DNA from: Goleter apudmare HA4340-LM2
GTDB taxonomy: Bacteria > Cyanobacteriota > Cyanobacteriia > Cyanobacteriales > Nostocaceae
Assembly (NCBI GenBank): GCA_019359495.1
Contig: JAHHHF010000070.1
Coordinates: 62,001-126,000 of the forward strand
Direction: 5' to 3'
Length of the DNA: 64,000 nucleotides
Shown here: piece by piece, positions 25,779-34,288 of the stretch
How the letters are laid out: every line of letters starts with the position of its first letter
How positions within the stretch are numbered: position 1 is the first letter of the stretch
Program-made: the position numbers and the translations under genes
Notes under the pieces: generated by a model
Told to the model about the DNA's origin: nothing
Databases searched by the model: none
Seen by the model: only the letters and a program-made list of their open reading frames with translations

Positions 25779-27020
25779 ACCGGAAACTACTGGCGAGTTT
25801 TTCGTCAATAATTCTATCGCCGCTTGATATTGTAAATCCCCTTGTGTAGCAATCTGTTCACGGGTAATTGTCTCTTGGGGAATTACTTTGTCTGGCTTAA
25901 TACCTAGTTTGTTGATATCTCGATGTTTAGGGGTTTCATATTTAGCAATTGTGACTGCCAAGCCAGAGCCATCAGATAATTCAAATAGAGATTGAATTAA
26001 GCCTTTACCAAAGGTAGTTTCGCCTACCAGCTGGGCGCGGCCATTATCTTGCAGCGCACCAGCAAGAATTTCACTCGCACTGGCAGTTCCCTGATTCACC
26101 AAAATCACTAGAGGATCTGCTGTTAGTGGCGGGCCAAATGCTTCAAAACTGCCTTGGATGCCTTGCCGATTTACTGTGTAAACTATAGTGCCAGAATCTA
26201 ACCACAGGCGAGCAATTTCGATTCCAGCTTGCAATAACCCCCCAGGATTATTTCGCAAATCCAGAACATAGCCAGCAGCGCCTTTTTTTTCTAAACTAGA
26301 AATGGCGTGTGCTAATTCCATTGAGGCGTTGGCATTAAATTGATTCAGGCGGATGTAGCCAATGGGCTGATTCTGTGGGGAAGAGCGTAATTCTGCCACA
26401 ACCGGATTGAGTGCGATGCGATCGCGCATTACCCTGATTTCTGTTGATTGGTCGCCATCCCGTTCGATTAACAGCGTCACGAGGCTACCAATTGGCCCCC
26501 GCATTCTAGCCGCAGCTTCGTCAAGAGTTAAATTCTCTGTGGAAATCCCTTCAATTCTAATAATGCGATCGCGCGGTTTAATCCCCGCTTTCTCCGCCGG
26601 TGAACCGGCTATTGGTGCGATCACTTCCAACTTCCCTGTCTGGGGATTCAGCGCAATTTGCAAGCCTACCCCCGTCAGTTCTCCAGAAGTATTCACCTGC
26701 AAACTCCGGTACTGCTCCGGGTCTAAAAAACGGGTAAAAGGGTCATCCAAGCTCTTAAGCATCTTTTGAATTGCTTGATAAGCCGCTTGGTGGTTATTCA
26801 ACGGCGACGAGAGAGCCTTTTGCCTCACCGCCGCCCAGTTTTGATGATTAAACGTCTCATCCAAATAAGTGCGATTGACAATTCGCCATACTTCTGAAAA
26901 CAGCTTTTGCTCCTCCGTCAACGCCATCGCTGGTGAAATGAACGCACCCAGAACTAACCACAATGCCATTAACAATGAAAATCCCAACCGAAAAAACCTT
27001 TTATCCATGAACAAGCCCAT
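25761..27020 (-). CDS. ctpA: Carboxyl-terminal processing protease
   Basis: S41 serine protease; in cyanobacteria CtpA removes the C-terminal extension of the photosystem II D1 precursor in the lumen, which is needed for the manganese cluster. About 419 residues from ATG 27020, with GAGG 11 bases upstream; ATG 27008 and GTG 27032 are alternatives. A signal peptide (LGFSLLMALWLVLGAFISPAMA) is followed by a PDZ domain (about 95-185, with GVGLQI) and the catalytic domain, where GTASASE holds the nucleophile Ser and ETTFGKG the Lys. It is divergent from petB, an arrangement known in other cyanobacteria. Its 3' end overlaps the hybrid kinase gene by 18 bp. Which Ctp paralogue this is cannot be fixed from sequence alone. 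Confidence 0.88.
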   Translation of the reverse strand: MGLFMDKRFFRLGFSLLMALWLVLGAFISPAMALTEEQKLFSEVWRIVNRTYLDETFNHQNWAAVRQKALSSPLNNHQAAYQAIQKMLKSLDDPFTRFLDPEQYRSLQVNTSGELTGVGLQIALNPQTGKLEVIAPIAGSPAEKAGIKPRDRIIRIEGISTENLTLDEAAARMRGPIGSLVTLLIERDGDQSTEIRVMRDRIALNPVVAELRSSPQNQPIGYIRLNQFNANASMELAHAISSLEKKGAAGYVLDLRNNPGGLLQAGIEIARLWLDSGTIVYTVNRQGIQGSFEAFGPPLTADPLVILVNQGTASASEILAGALQDNGRAQLVGETTFGKGLIQSLFELSDGSGLAVTIAKYETPKHRDINKLGIKPDKVIPQETITREQIATQGDLQYQAAIELLTKNSPVVSGSIASH

Positions 27021-27427
27021 CTTGCATTCCACCTCAACCCAATTGCCTAGAACTGCCCAGTTACTCTATTCTTGATGAAATCTATCTCTCGATTATGTTA
27101 CTTTTTTTATAGAAGTGGTGCATAACTCTTATCAAGTTGTGAAGTCAACTGATTCTATTGCGTACCACTCAACAAACGATAAGATCTACTTTGTGTCCAC
27201 TTTTTTAGTGTTGGCTTGCAAAGAGAACGCAATACATTACATCTTTAAAGGGTGTTAAGTTTTTTAAAGTCCTTCTCACTCTGGAGTGTCGCAACCACAA
27301 GCAGAAACTCCTCTTTGCTAAAATCCCAAAATTGTAAATTGGGAGAGAAGTTCGAGCGGAGGTTTCCTGCGCTGAAAACTTCGATGTATTCACCAACCGC
27401 AACCGATTTTTAGGAACTTGAGATTGT
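27021..27427. promoter_or_regulatory. Divergent ctpA / petB promoter region
   Basis: About 400 bp without a gene. It must hold the promoters of ctpA (minus) and petB (plus) and a petB leader. I see no exact match to a known operator. AGGAAC about 10 bases before the petB ATG is the likely ribosome site. Confidence 0.6.
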
Positions 27428-28075
27428 ATGGCCAACGTTTACGACTGGTTTGAGGAACGCTTGGAGATTCAAGCCCTTGCTGATGATGTTACTAGCAAGT
27501 ACGTCCCTCCCCATGTCAACATCTTCTACTGCCTGGGTGGCATTACCCTAGTTTGCTTTCTCATCCAGTTTGCCACTGGATTTGCCATGACGTTCTACTA
27601 CAGGCCAACAGTCGCCGAAGCTTATACTTCAGTGCAGTACATCATGACTGATGTCAACTTCGGCTGGCTAATTCGCTCCATCCATCGCTGGTCTGCCAGC
27701 ATGATGGTATTGATGATGATTTTGCACGTCTTCCGGGTTTACCTGACAGGCGGCTTCAAAAAGCCCCGGGAATTAACCTGGGTGAGCGGCGTTATTCTAG
27801 CTGTGATCACTGTCTCCTTTGGTGTCACCGGCTACTCCTTACCCTGGGATCAAGTCGGCTACTGGGCTGTGAAAATTGTTAGCGGTGTACCAGAAGCAAT
27901 TCCTGTAGTCGGTGTTCTGATCTCCGACTTGCTGCGCGGTGGTTCTAGTGTTGGTCAAGCAACCCTGACTCGCTATTACAGTGCCCACACATTTGTGTTG
28001 CCTTGGTTGATTGCGGTCTTCATGTTATTTCACTTCTTGATGATCCGCAAACAAGGCATTTCCGGGCCTTTGTAA
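27428..28075 (+). CDS. petB: Cytochrome b6 of the b6f complex
   Basis: Core thylakoid subunit that carries electrons between plastoquinol and the b haems. 215 residues, the standard length. Four transmembrane helices with the four haem-ligand His in [27 protein letters not shown] and [10 protein letters not shown]. Cys35 (NIFYCLGG) is the residue that attaches haem c-n covalently. Ends QGISGPL, as in other cyanobacteria. petD follows after 195 bp on the same strand, and the two are normally one transcript. Confidence 0.99.
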   Translation: MANVYDWFEERLEIQALADDVTSKYVPPHVNIFYCLGGITLVCFLIQFATGFAMTFYYRPTVAEAYTSVQYIMTDVNFGWLIRSIHRWSASMMVLMMILHVFRVYLTGGFKKPRELTWVSGVILAVITVSFGVTGYSLPWDQVGYWAVKIVSGVPEAIPVVGVLISDLLRGGSSVGQATLTRYYSAHTFVLPWLIAVFMLFHFLMIRKQGISGPL

Positions 28076-28270
28076 TCCCAGGTTAAGCCCAAAAAGGCAA
28101 CATTGGCATTTCCAAGATAGAGTAGTTTGTTTTAAACTTATGGAAACTGAGAAATAGATAACACATAAGCGACAAAACAACAAAAACTTCTATCTCAAGC
28201 TGGAAGCCCAACATCCGAAAGCTTTACACAAATGCCTTAACTCAAATTAAGCAAGAGAGCACCATTAAAA

Positions 28271-28753
28271 ATGGCAACACTGAAAAAACCTGATCTGAGC
28301 GATCCTTCATTAAGGGCTAAACTCGCCAAAGGTATGGGTCACAACTATTATGGCGAACCCGCCTGGCCCAACGACCTACTTTACGTATTTCCCATCGTGA
28401 TTATGGGTTCATTCGCTTGTATTGTGGCTCTAGCTGTGCTAGACCCAGCGGTAACAGGTGAACCCGCAAATCCTTTCGCCACACCACTGGAAATTTTGCC
28501 GGAGTGGTACTTGTATCCTGTCTTCCAGATTTTGCGATCGCTTCCTAACAAACTCTTGGGAGTGTTAGCAATGGCTTCAGTACCTTTGGGGCTGATCCTA
28601 GTGCCTTTTTTGGAAAACGTGAATAAGTTCCAAAACCCCTTCCGTCGTCCAGTTGCCACTACAGTATTCTTATTTGGCACTCTGGTTACCCTGTGGTTAG
28701 GTATTGGTGCTGCCTTACCATTAGATAAATCTCTGACCTTGGGATTGTTCTAA
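28271..28753 (+). CDS. petD: Subunit IV of the cytochrome b6f complex
   Basis: 160 residues, the standard length. Carries the Qo-site motif PEWY in [10 protein letters not shown], followed by [12 protein letters not shown], and three transmembrane helices. It starts [12 protein letters not shown] and pairs with PetB to form the quinol-oxidising core. The 195-bp gap to petB has no terminator-like hairpin, which supports co-transcription; a perfect 10-bp hairpin lies 40 bp after its stop. Confidence 0.99.
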   Translation: MATLKKPDLSDPSLRAKLAKGMGHNYYGEPAWPNDLLYVFPIVIMGSFACIVALAVLDPAVTGEPANPFATPLEILPEWYLYPVFQILRSLPNKLLGVLAMASVPLGLILVPFLENVNKFQNPFRRPVATTVFLFGTLVTLWLGIGAALPLDKSLTLGLF

Positions 28754-28792
28754 ACTATTCTGTGACAAGCACTTGACGCCTGTAAGTTTCAG

Positions 28793-28825
28793 GAGCACAT
28801 GCCAAAGTTATTAGCGCATGTGCTC
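28793..28825 (+). terminator. Hairpin after petD
   Basis: GAGCACATGC and GCATGTGCTC form a perfect 10-bp stem with a 13-base loop, followed by TTGAGAAAAATC. The lack of a T-run makes it weak as a classical terminator, but its position suits the end of petB-petD mRNA. Confidence 0.55.
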
Positions 28826-28989
28826 TTGAGAAAAATCAATAGGCGTCAATTTTAGTAATATTGAAGTTGTGTTTTGGATGTTTAGTTTTGGATTTACAAA
28901 CTGTTCCCAATTCTAAAATGGCTGCAAAGCGACAAATACAAACATTTTTTCATTTAATCATCCATTACTTATTATTAAAGTCAAGGTCA

Positions 28990-29454
28990 ATGCTTAGCAT
29001 AGTGCAGCAAGACCATCTGACGGTGAAGAGCGAACTAAAGCTCCTAAACCAAGTGCAACAATGGTTTGAGCAATTTTGTCGCCAACATTTAGCTCAACTT
29101 GGCTGGTCAGAAACTCAACTCTATCGGCTAAACTTAGCTTTGGCAGAGGGTTTTACCAATGCAGTTCGTCATGCTCACCATGCTTTACCTCCAGAAACAA
29201 GCATAGAGATTCAGGTTTGTTTGTGGATTGACAGATTGGAGGTGAAAATTTGGGATCATGGCAAACCCTTTAACCCCGATGCGATCGCCGAACCAGCCCC
29301 AGGTACTCTTCAAGTAGGGGGCTATGGTTGGTTTCTACTCAGGCGCTTGGCTGATCGTGTTGTTTACGAACGTGCTTCAGACGGTAGAAATTGTTTGCTG
29401 ATTGTCAAATATGCCCTAGAAGGTCAACAGCAAGGAAACAGTACTGCTAGTTGA
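28990..29454 (+). CDS. RsbW-type anti-sigma regulatory factor (HATPase_c_2)
   Basis: About 154 residues from ATG 28990, with AAGG just upstream; the longer frame from 28861 has no domain in its extra 43 residues. The GHKL ATPase fold is clear: NLALAEGFTNAVRHAH is the N-box (E-x-x-x-N-A-x-x-H), WDHGKPFNPD is the D-x-G box, and GGYGWFLLRRLADRV corresponds to the G-x-G-[LW] lid. Such proteins bind and phosphorylate anti-anti-sigma partners and control sigma factors or PP2C phosphatases. No partner gene is adjacent. Its place after petD is a common neighbour relation in Nostoc as I recall, but a functional link is not shown. Confidence 0.85.
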   Translation: MLSIVQQDHLTVKSELKLLNQVQQWFEQFCRQHLAQLGWSETQLYRLNLALAEGFTNAVRHAHHALPPETSIEIQVCLWIDRLEVKIWDHGKPFNPDAIAEPAPGTLQVGGYGWFLLRRLADRVVYERASDGRNCLLIVKYALEGQQQGNSTAS

Positions 29455-29752
29455 AATAAAAAAAGTATTTACGTAATTTAGAAACGCATCAGCTTATCTA
29501 TTCACCTCAAAAATACTTCATATATCTGTACGAATATTACCATAAGCTTTGTATCAAAATTTGCACGAATTTAAGTAAAAACAGCATACAAATTTCTGTT
29601 AAGTCTTTGTTAGGATTTAGCAGCAATGTGGCTATTTTTTCATGTGTTTGCTACACCTTATTTACATTTGGCTAATCAAACAAAACTATTATTCATCTGG
29701 TGCTTGCTTACACCAAATAAATTTTTTATCTCCAACACAACAATAGACCAAA
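29455..29752. other. AT-rich gap before the glycosyltransferase
   Basis: About 300 bp, strongly AT-rich. No protein-like frame, hairpin or repeat that I can support. It likely contains the promoter of the glycosyltransferase gene. Confidence 0.5.
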
Positions 29753-30916
29753 ATGCTAATCAGTAAAGTCGGAGAAAAGTTAAAATTAAGTAATAAATAT
29801 TACAAAAAAACTAAACATGTTTTCGTGTTCCTAGAAGTTTTTGTACACGAAGGTGGTATTCAATCCTATATCAAGGATATTTTTCAGGCATATCGAGAAT
29901 TAAGTACAAACTACAAGGCAGAAGTCTTTGTGTTGAGAGATCAACCAAATGATGAAAATCCTCTACAATCCGAGAACTTAAAATTTTATAGCTTCCAAAC
30001 AAAATCTCCTCAGATGGGGAGAATTAAAATGGTGACGGCATTGCTCAAGCGTCTATTGCAAGAACGCCCTCAACATGTTTATTGTGGCCACATTAAATTA
30101 GCAGTACTGATCCAAAGCCTTTGCCAGCCATTGGGAATACCTTACACAGTACTGACTTACGGTAAGGAAGTTTGGGAACCGCTCACAAATCAAGAACGTA
30201 ACGCCCTGATATGTGCCTCAAGTATTTGGGCAATTAGTCGCTATAGTCGTGATCGTGCTTGTGTTGCGAATAATCTAGACCCCAATAAAGTTAAAATGCT
30301 TCCCTGTGCCATTGATGGAGATAAATTCACTCCTGGGTCGAAACAGGGAGAATTAATCGAGAAGTATGGTTTAACTAATGCTAAAGTGTTGCTGACAGTA
30401 GCACGCCTATGGTCAGGGGATATTTACAAAGGTGTCGATGTCACAATTCGGGCATTACCGCAAATAGCACAGGTGTTTTCAGAAGTCAAATACTTGGTAA
30501 TTGGTCGCGGCGATGACCAACCAAGATTAGCCCAGCTAGCAAAAGATTTAGGTGTAAGCGATCGCGTTGTTTTTGCTGGTTTTGTGACTACAGAAGAATT
30601 GATAGCGCATTACCGCCTGGCAGATGCCTACATTATGCCTTCTCAAGAAGGCTTTGGCATTGTCTATTTAGAGGCGATGGCTTGTGGAGTGCCAGTACTA
30701 TCTGGTGATGACGATGGTTCAGCTGACCCCTTACAGGATGCTAAACTAGGGTGGCGAGTACCGCACCGCGACCCCAATGCTGTAGCAGCTGCTTGTATAG
30801 AAATGCTCACAGGAAATGATCAGCGTTGCAATGGGCAATGGCTGCGAGAACAAGCGATCGCTATATTTGGGATGGATGCTTTTCAAGTACGGCTGCAAGA
30901 ACTGTTATCGTCCTGA
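29753..30916 (+). CDS. Family 4 glycosyltransferase (GT-B)
   Basis: 387 residues with two Rossmann-like lobes. The N-terminal lobe has VHEGGIQSYIKDI, the glycine loop facing the acceptor; the C-terminal lobe has LLTVARLWSGDIYKGVD, where Lys and Arg bind the donor phosphate, VIGRGDDQPRL and MPSQEGFGIVYLEAMACG, the E-x7-E motif of family 4. It transfers a sugar from a nucleotide donor, probably at the cytoplasmic membrane face for a polysaccharide or lipid, but donor and acceptor are not readable. It stands alone; the next gene on the strand is 65 bp away and could share the transcript. Confidence 0.88.
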   Translation: MLISKVGEKLKLSNKYYKKTKHVFVFLEVFVHEGGIQSYIKDIFQAYRELSTNYKAEVFVLRDQPNDENPLQSENLKFYSFQTKSPQMGRIKMVTALLKRLLQERPQHVYCGHIKLAVLIQSLCQPLGIPYTVLTYGKEVWEPLTNQERNALICASSIWAISRYSRDRACVANNLDPNKVKMLPCAIDGDKFTPGSKQGELIEKYGLTNAKVLLTVARLWSGDIYKGVDVTIRALPQIAQVFSEVKYLVIGRGDDQPRLAQLAKDLGVSDRVVFAGFVTTEELIAHYRLADAYIMPSQEGFGIVYLEAMACGVPVLSGDDDGSADPLQDAKLGWRVPHRDPNAVAAACIEMLTGNDQRCNGQWLREQAIAIFGMDAFQVRLQELLSS

Positions 30917-30981
30917 GTGCCAGTGGACTCTAGCTAAACTCGCTATCCTAGAAGGAAAGCCACATGACATTGAAATAAACA

Positions 30982-31353
30982 ATGAGCCTTAAATCTTTTC
31001 AATTGAATCTTGTCAACCTTCGCCCTTGGCTCACCTTGTTAGCAGTTTTTTGGTTGCTAGCATCATTGGGCTTGGGCTGGCTGGTTAATTCGTTACTGAT
31101 TCTGGTTGGGTTGCTAGTGTTAGCACCTGTTATTGCTTTTTTTGGCTTTCGCTGGTGGCTGCAACGCAACTTGATTGCCGATCAGTGTCCTGTTTGTAAC
31201 TTTGAATTTACAGGCTTAAATAACAGCCAATCACAGTGCCCTAACTGTGGTGAACAACTTTTAGTCCAAAACGGTCATTTTCGGCGCTTCACACCAGACG
31301 GCACAATTGACGTCACAGCGATCGAAGTACCAACTCAATCATTGGAAGAATAG
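30982..31353 (+). CDS. Membrane protein with C-terminal Zn ribbon
   Basis: 123 residues. Two transmembrane helices close together (WLTLLAVFWLLASLGLGWL and LLILVGLLVLAPVIAFFGF) are followed by a soluble Zn ribbon: CPVC at about 72-75 and CPNC at about 92-95. The C-terminal tail is acidic. The order suggests an inner-membrane protein with a small metal-binding domain in the cytoplasm. No named family recognised. It lies 65 bp after the glycosyltransferase gene and ends next to a Nostoc-type palindrome. Confidence 0.75.
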   Translation: MSLKSFQLNLVNLRPWLTLLAVFWLLASLGLGWLVNSLLILVGLLVLAPVIAFFGFRWWLQRNLIADQCPVCNFEFTGLNNSQSQCPNCGEQLLVQNGHFRRFTPDGTIDVTAIEVPTQSLEE

Positions 31354-31360
31354 TACCCCT

Positions 31361-31410
31361 GTTTGTAGTAAGCACTTGAGTAATGAAGGACTAAAGTCCT
31401 TACTACAAAC
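31361..31410. repeat. Nostoc-type palindrome with GTTTGTAGTAAG arms
   Basis: GTTTGTAGTAAG (31361-31372) pairs perfectly with CTTACTACAAAC (31399-31410), and GGACT-AA-AGTCC lies inside. From memory, arms of this kind recur between Nostoc genes. Confidence 0.75.
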
Positions 31411-31419
31411 ATAAAAAAG

Positions 31420-31450
31420 CGGGCTAACCGCTATTTACATGGTTAACCCG
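31420..31450 (-). terminator. Terminator of the Ycf35-like gene
   Basis: On the minus strand CGGGTTAACC and GGTTAGCCCG form a 10-bp stem with one mismatch and an 11-base loop, followed by CTTTTTTAT. The T-run on the minus strand marks it as a rho-independent terminator for the gene ending at 31480. Confidence 0.8.
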
Positions 31451-31479
31451 TTCAGCTTTGGGAACGCGCAGAGAAATTG

Positions 31480-31830
31480 TTATTGCAATACCAACTTCAC
31501 ATTGGCGTTTTGTAGACCGCGCTGTTTTACTTCAGCCAAGGTCTTATTAACGGCATACTTTTGGTTAATTGAGTTGATCAACTCAGTTTGGTTGTGCTTC
31601 TTAGCAACACCCCACAGGTCAGCGATCAGGTCAAAAGAACCATCGCTGTTGCGAGACCAACCGAGGTCATATTCGCCTTCCAATACGGCAACGATATCAG
31701 AACGGACGCGCTGACCGTTATAACCACGAACATCAGCTTCAGTCTTTACGCTGATACCGAGGTCGCGCAGGGAAGCTTTGAGGATTTCGGCATCGGTGAT
31801 CTTGGTGCGCAGAGTGCTAAAATGAGACAT
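31480..31830 (-). CDS. ycf35: Ycf35/DUF1257 family protein
   Basis: 116 residues from ATG 31830, with GGAGG 8 bases upstream deciding the start; the in-frame extension to 31869 has no support. The opening MSHFSTLRTKITDAEILKASL and the DVRGYNGQ and YDLGWSRNSDGSFDLIADLWG segments are typical of Ycf35, a conserved cyanobacterial and red-algal plastid protein of unknown function. It is the last of three minus-strand genes: RHH/Zn-ribbon, Ycf46-like ATPase, Ycf35. The 144-bp gap from the ATPase gene holds several stable hairpins, so its expression may be set at the RNA level. Confidence 0.9.
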   Translation of the reverse strand: MSHFSTLRTKITDAEILKASLRDLGISVKTEADVRGYNGQRVRSDIVAVLEGEYDLGWSRNSDGSFDLIADLWGVAKKHNQTELINSINQKYAVNKTLAEVKQRGLQNANVKLVLQ

Positions 31831-31944
31831 TTGGGTTTCCTCCAATGAGAAGATTGAGAAAAACGACAACGGTTTGTTTTTGGGGAAGCCGCGCTTAGGT
31901 GGAGGCGGCTGTTTTTGTCAAAACTGCTAGCTTGTACGGCTAGC

Positions 31945-31971
31945 CTTTGCCCCTGGGTTAGCAGGGGAAAG
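31945..31971 (-). terminator. Hairpin directly after the Ycf46-like gene
   Basis: On the minus strand CTTTCCCCTG pairs with CAGGGG-C-AAAG (one bulged base), starting four bases after the stop. No T-run follows. Next comes GCTAGC-N7-GCTAGC and then a GCCGC/GCGGC hairpin near 31888-31909. Processing or attenuation before ycf35 is likely, full termination less so. Confidence 0.6.
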
Positions 31972-31974
31972 CTT

Positions 31975-33486
31975 TTAAAACTCCATTCGCTGATATTCAG
32001 CAACGGAGGATGCTGCGGGACGTGCGCGCTGTCTGGCCCAGTCTCTCAAAGCTGTGACCTGTTCTTGCATCGTTCTAGACAGTGGCAGAGTTGCCTTCAA
32101 TGCAGCAATAATATCTAGTTGGGTGAACTCCCGATCTTGGGCAAAGGCTTCATACATTGCCGCCACGATCGCTTGTTCAATTTCTGCTCCAGAAAAGCCA
32201 TCAGACATCTTAGCTAGTTGCTCAAGGTCGAATCGAGCGATGTCTTCGCGGCGTTTTGTCAGGTGAATATTGAATATATCTTGCCGTTCCTCCGGTGTGG
32301 GCAGATCGACAAAGAAAATTTCATCAAAGCGTCCTTTGCGTAAGAACTCTCCTGGTAAGCGTTCAACTCTGTTAGCAGTTGCCATCACAAACACTGGAGA
32401 TTTCTTCTCTTGCATCCAGGTGAGGAAGGAACCGAATATCCGACTGGAAGTCCCGCCATCAGAATCACCAGAACCAGCACTACCAGCAAAGGATTTATCC
32501 AACTCATCGATAAATAGAATGGTTGGTGAAATCGATTCTGCCGTCTTTAGGGCATTACGCAGATTTGCCTCACTTCGACCCACCATTGAGCCGTCGTAGA
32601 CTCTCCCCATATCCAAGCGTAGGATTGGTAAACCCCACAACCGGGAAGTAGTTTTAGCAATTAGTGATTTACCGCAACCGGGTACTCCTAAAATTAGCAT
32701 CCCCTTTGGTTGAGGCAAACCATACTCTCTTGCTCTTTCTGTAAAGGCATTGGAGCGTTGCTTGAGCCACTTCTTCAGTTCTTCCAAGCCACCTACAGCG
32801 TCAATGGTTTCATCTTCTTCGATATACTCAAGTATGCCATTGCGCCGAATTAGTTGCTTTTTCTCAGATAAAACTATATCTACTTCATCTTCCGTCAAAC
32901 GCCCTGTAGTAACCTGCGCCTTGCGGTAGACTTTCTCAGATTCATCTTTAGTTAGACCCAAAGCTGCTCTGAGAAGTTTTTCTCGCGCTTCGGTTGTGAG
33001 TCTTCGCCCACGATTTTGCTCTAGATGGTGGGTTAAAACTTTGTTTAACTCAGCCATATCTGGCAATGTAAAATCTAAAACTACAACCTCTTTTTCTAGT
33101 TCAATAGGTACTTGTTGCACTGGTGACATCAAAATGATGTTCTTTTGCATACCTTTGAAGCTAGCGATCGCATCACGCAACGATCTTGTTGTAGCAGGCG
33201 CATCAATAAATGGATGTAAATCTTTAAGAATAAATATACCGGGTTCTCTCTGCCGAATAATCCACTCAATCGCCGCTTCTGGCGAAACAGTATTGTGCTG
33301 GGTGACATTCCGGGGTTGGCCATATTCCACGATGCCGTGTGTTACTGTCCAAACAAATACGCGGCGTTGGGGCTTTAACAATTGGGCGATGGTGGAGATT
33401 GACTGCTCTGCCCGCTCTTCCTCGGAGGTCACAAGGTAGATTAGAGGGTATTGAGCTTGAATTAAAATATTGAGCTCTTCTTTCAT
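31975..33486 (-). CDS. ycf46: Ycf46-like AAA ATPase
   Basis: About 503 residues from ATG 33486 (MKEELNILIQAQYPLIYLVT). The N-terminal half is the Ycf46-specific region, a degenerate ATPase-like domain (VTSEEERAEQSI). The second half is a full AAA domain: Walker A GVPGCGKS near residue 270, Walker B ILFIDELD, sensor 1 MATANR and an arginine finger in FLRKGRFDEIF. Ycf46 is conserved in cyanobacteria and some plastids and has been linked to the control of photosynthesis, especially CO2 use, but its substrate is not known. It lies between an RHH/Zn-ribbon gene (91 bp upstream) and ycf35. Confidence 0.92.
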   Translation of the reverse strand: MKEELNILIQAQYPLIYLVTSEEERAEQSISTIAQLLKPQRRVFVWTVTHGIVEYGQPRNVTQHNTVSPEAAIEWIIRQREPGIFILKDLHPFIDAPATTRSLRDAIASFKGMQKNIILMSPVQQVPIELEKEVVVLDFTLPDMAELNKVLTHHLEQNRGRRLTTEAREKLLRAALGLTKDESEKVYRKAQVTTGRLTEDEVDIVLSEKKQLIRRNGILEYIEEDETIDAVGGLEELKKWLKQRSNAFTERAREYGLPQPKGMLILGVPGCGKSLIAKTTSRLWGLPILRLDMGRVYDGSMVGRSEANLRNALKTAESISPTILFIDELDKSFAGSAGSGDSDGGTSSRIFGSFLTWMQEKKSPVFVMATANRVERLPGEFLRKGRFDEIFFVDLPTPEERQDIFNIHLTKRREDIARFDLEQLAKMSDGFSGAEIEQAIVAAMYEAFAQDREFTQLDIIAALKATLPLSRTMQEQVTALRDWARQRARPAASSVAEYQRMEF

Positions 33487-33577
33487 ACATCGACCTACTT
33501 GAGACCTTAGTACACTACAGACATCGTCTTTTGGTAACGACAACCGAATTATGAACCGTTCAATTCATAATTCCTAA

Positions 33578-33931
33578 CTAACAAGGGACTAGTTCTTCCT
33601 CTCCCTTGGGATGGGTTTCATCTTCATCCATATCATCGATGGTAAGACAATCTTGGCCAATTATTCCTGGTTGATTACCTAAGGCAACCAATTCCCCATC
33701 ACGCAATGCCAGTGAACTTTCACAAGTTGGACAGGAATAAACTCTATGACTCCGTCCGTAAGAAGATGCTTCTAGTTCTTCAACTAGTTCTGAATTAGCC
33801 AAGTAGAAAAATAAGGCACGTTCGGCAAGCTCTGACATTGGTTCAGAATCAACAGCTGATCGAATCTTCAATCTCTTATGTAGTTCTGGCGATAAATATA
33901 AAGTAACCTTCTGCTTAGTTTGCGGTTGCAT
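33578..33931 (-). CDS. RHH-type protein with C-terminal Zn-binding motif
   Basis: 117 residues. Residues about 8-48 read KVTLYLSPELHKRLKIRSAVDSEPMSELAERALFFYL, a ribbon-helix-helix (CopG/MetJ) domain: one strand and two helices. The middle has CPTCESSLAL, and two more Cys lie near the C-terminus (QDCLTI and the final Cys), so a metal site is possible but incomplete. The acidic tail DDMDEDETHPKGEEE is probably disordered. It is first in line with the Ycf46-like ATPase and ycf35, and may be a DNA-binding regulator of them. The 3' gap to the ATPase is 91 bp. Confidence 0.75.
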   Translation of the reverse strand: MQPQTKQKVTLYLSPELHKRLKIRSAVDSEPMSELAERALFFYLANSELVEELEASSYGRSHRVYSCPTCESSLALRDGELVALGNQPGIIGQDCLTIDDMDEDETHPKGEEELVPC

Positions 33932-34288
33932 ATAACTCTTTGATGGCCTTACCCGGGTATGTAAATTACCTTATCGACTCTATTCTGACTTGTCAAGACA
34001 GTAAAGCGTTTTGACGGCAATATCGTTACATTTGTTCACAAATAGGTTATAGGCAATGGTCAATAGCTACCCAGATAATTACTCTGGACTCTTTACCCTT
34101 GACAAATGACAAACACCCAATAACCAAAATTAGTGACATAGTGACCGGACTGAGTTATTTATGTAACGGTTGCCCGATTTTTACTGAAATTCATCAGGTG
34201 GCATGAGAATACCTTGAAAAAGTGCCCATACAGATTTCTGTTTCCGGTGCATCTGAATAAATTAGCGACATTGACAGAAGGGTTAATA
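33932..34288. other. Divergent region before the lipoprotein gene
   Basis: No gene called. A GACAAATGACAAACACCC stretch at about 34100-34118 is the reverse complement of sequence near 36054-36080, a repeat-like text common between Nostoc genes. Promoters for both flanking genes must lie here. Confidence 0.45.

Noticed and set aside
26407-26769. 120-codon plus-strand frame inside ctpA
   Set aside because: Shadow of the PDZ and catalytic region of ctpA; no family match.
32996-33439. 147-codon plus-strand frame opposite the Ycf46-like gene
   Set aside because: Lies fully antisense to a conserved gene and has Ser/Arg-rich shadow composition.
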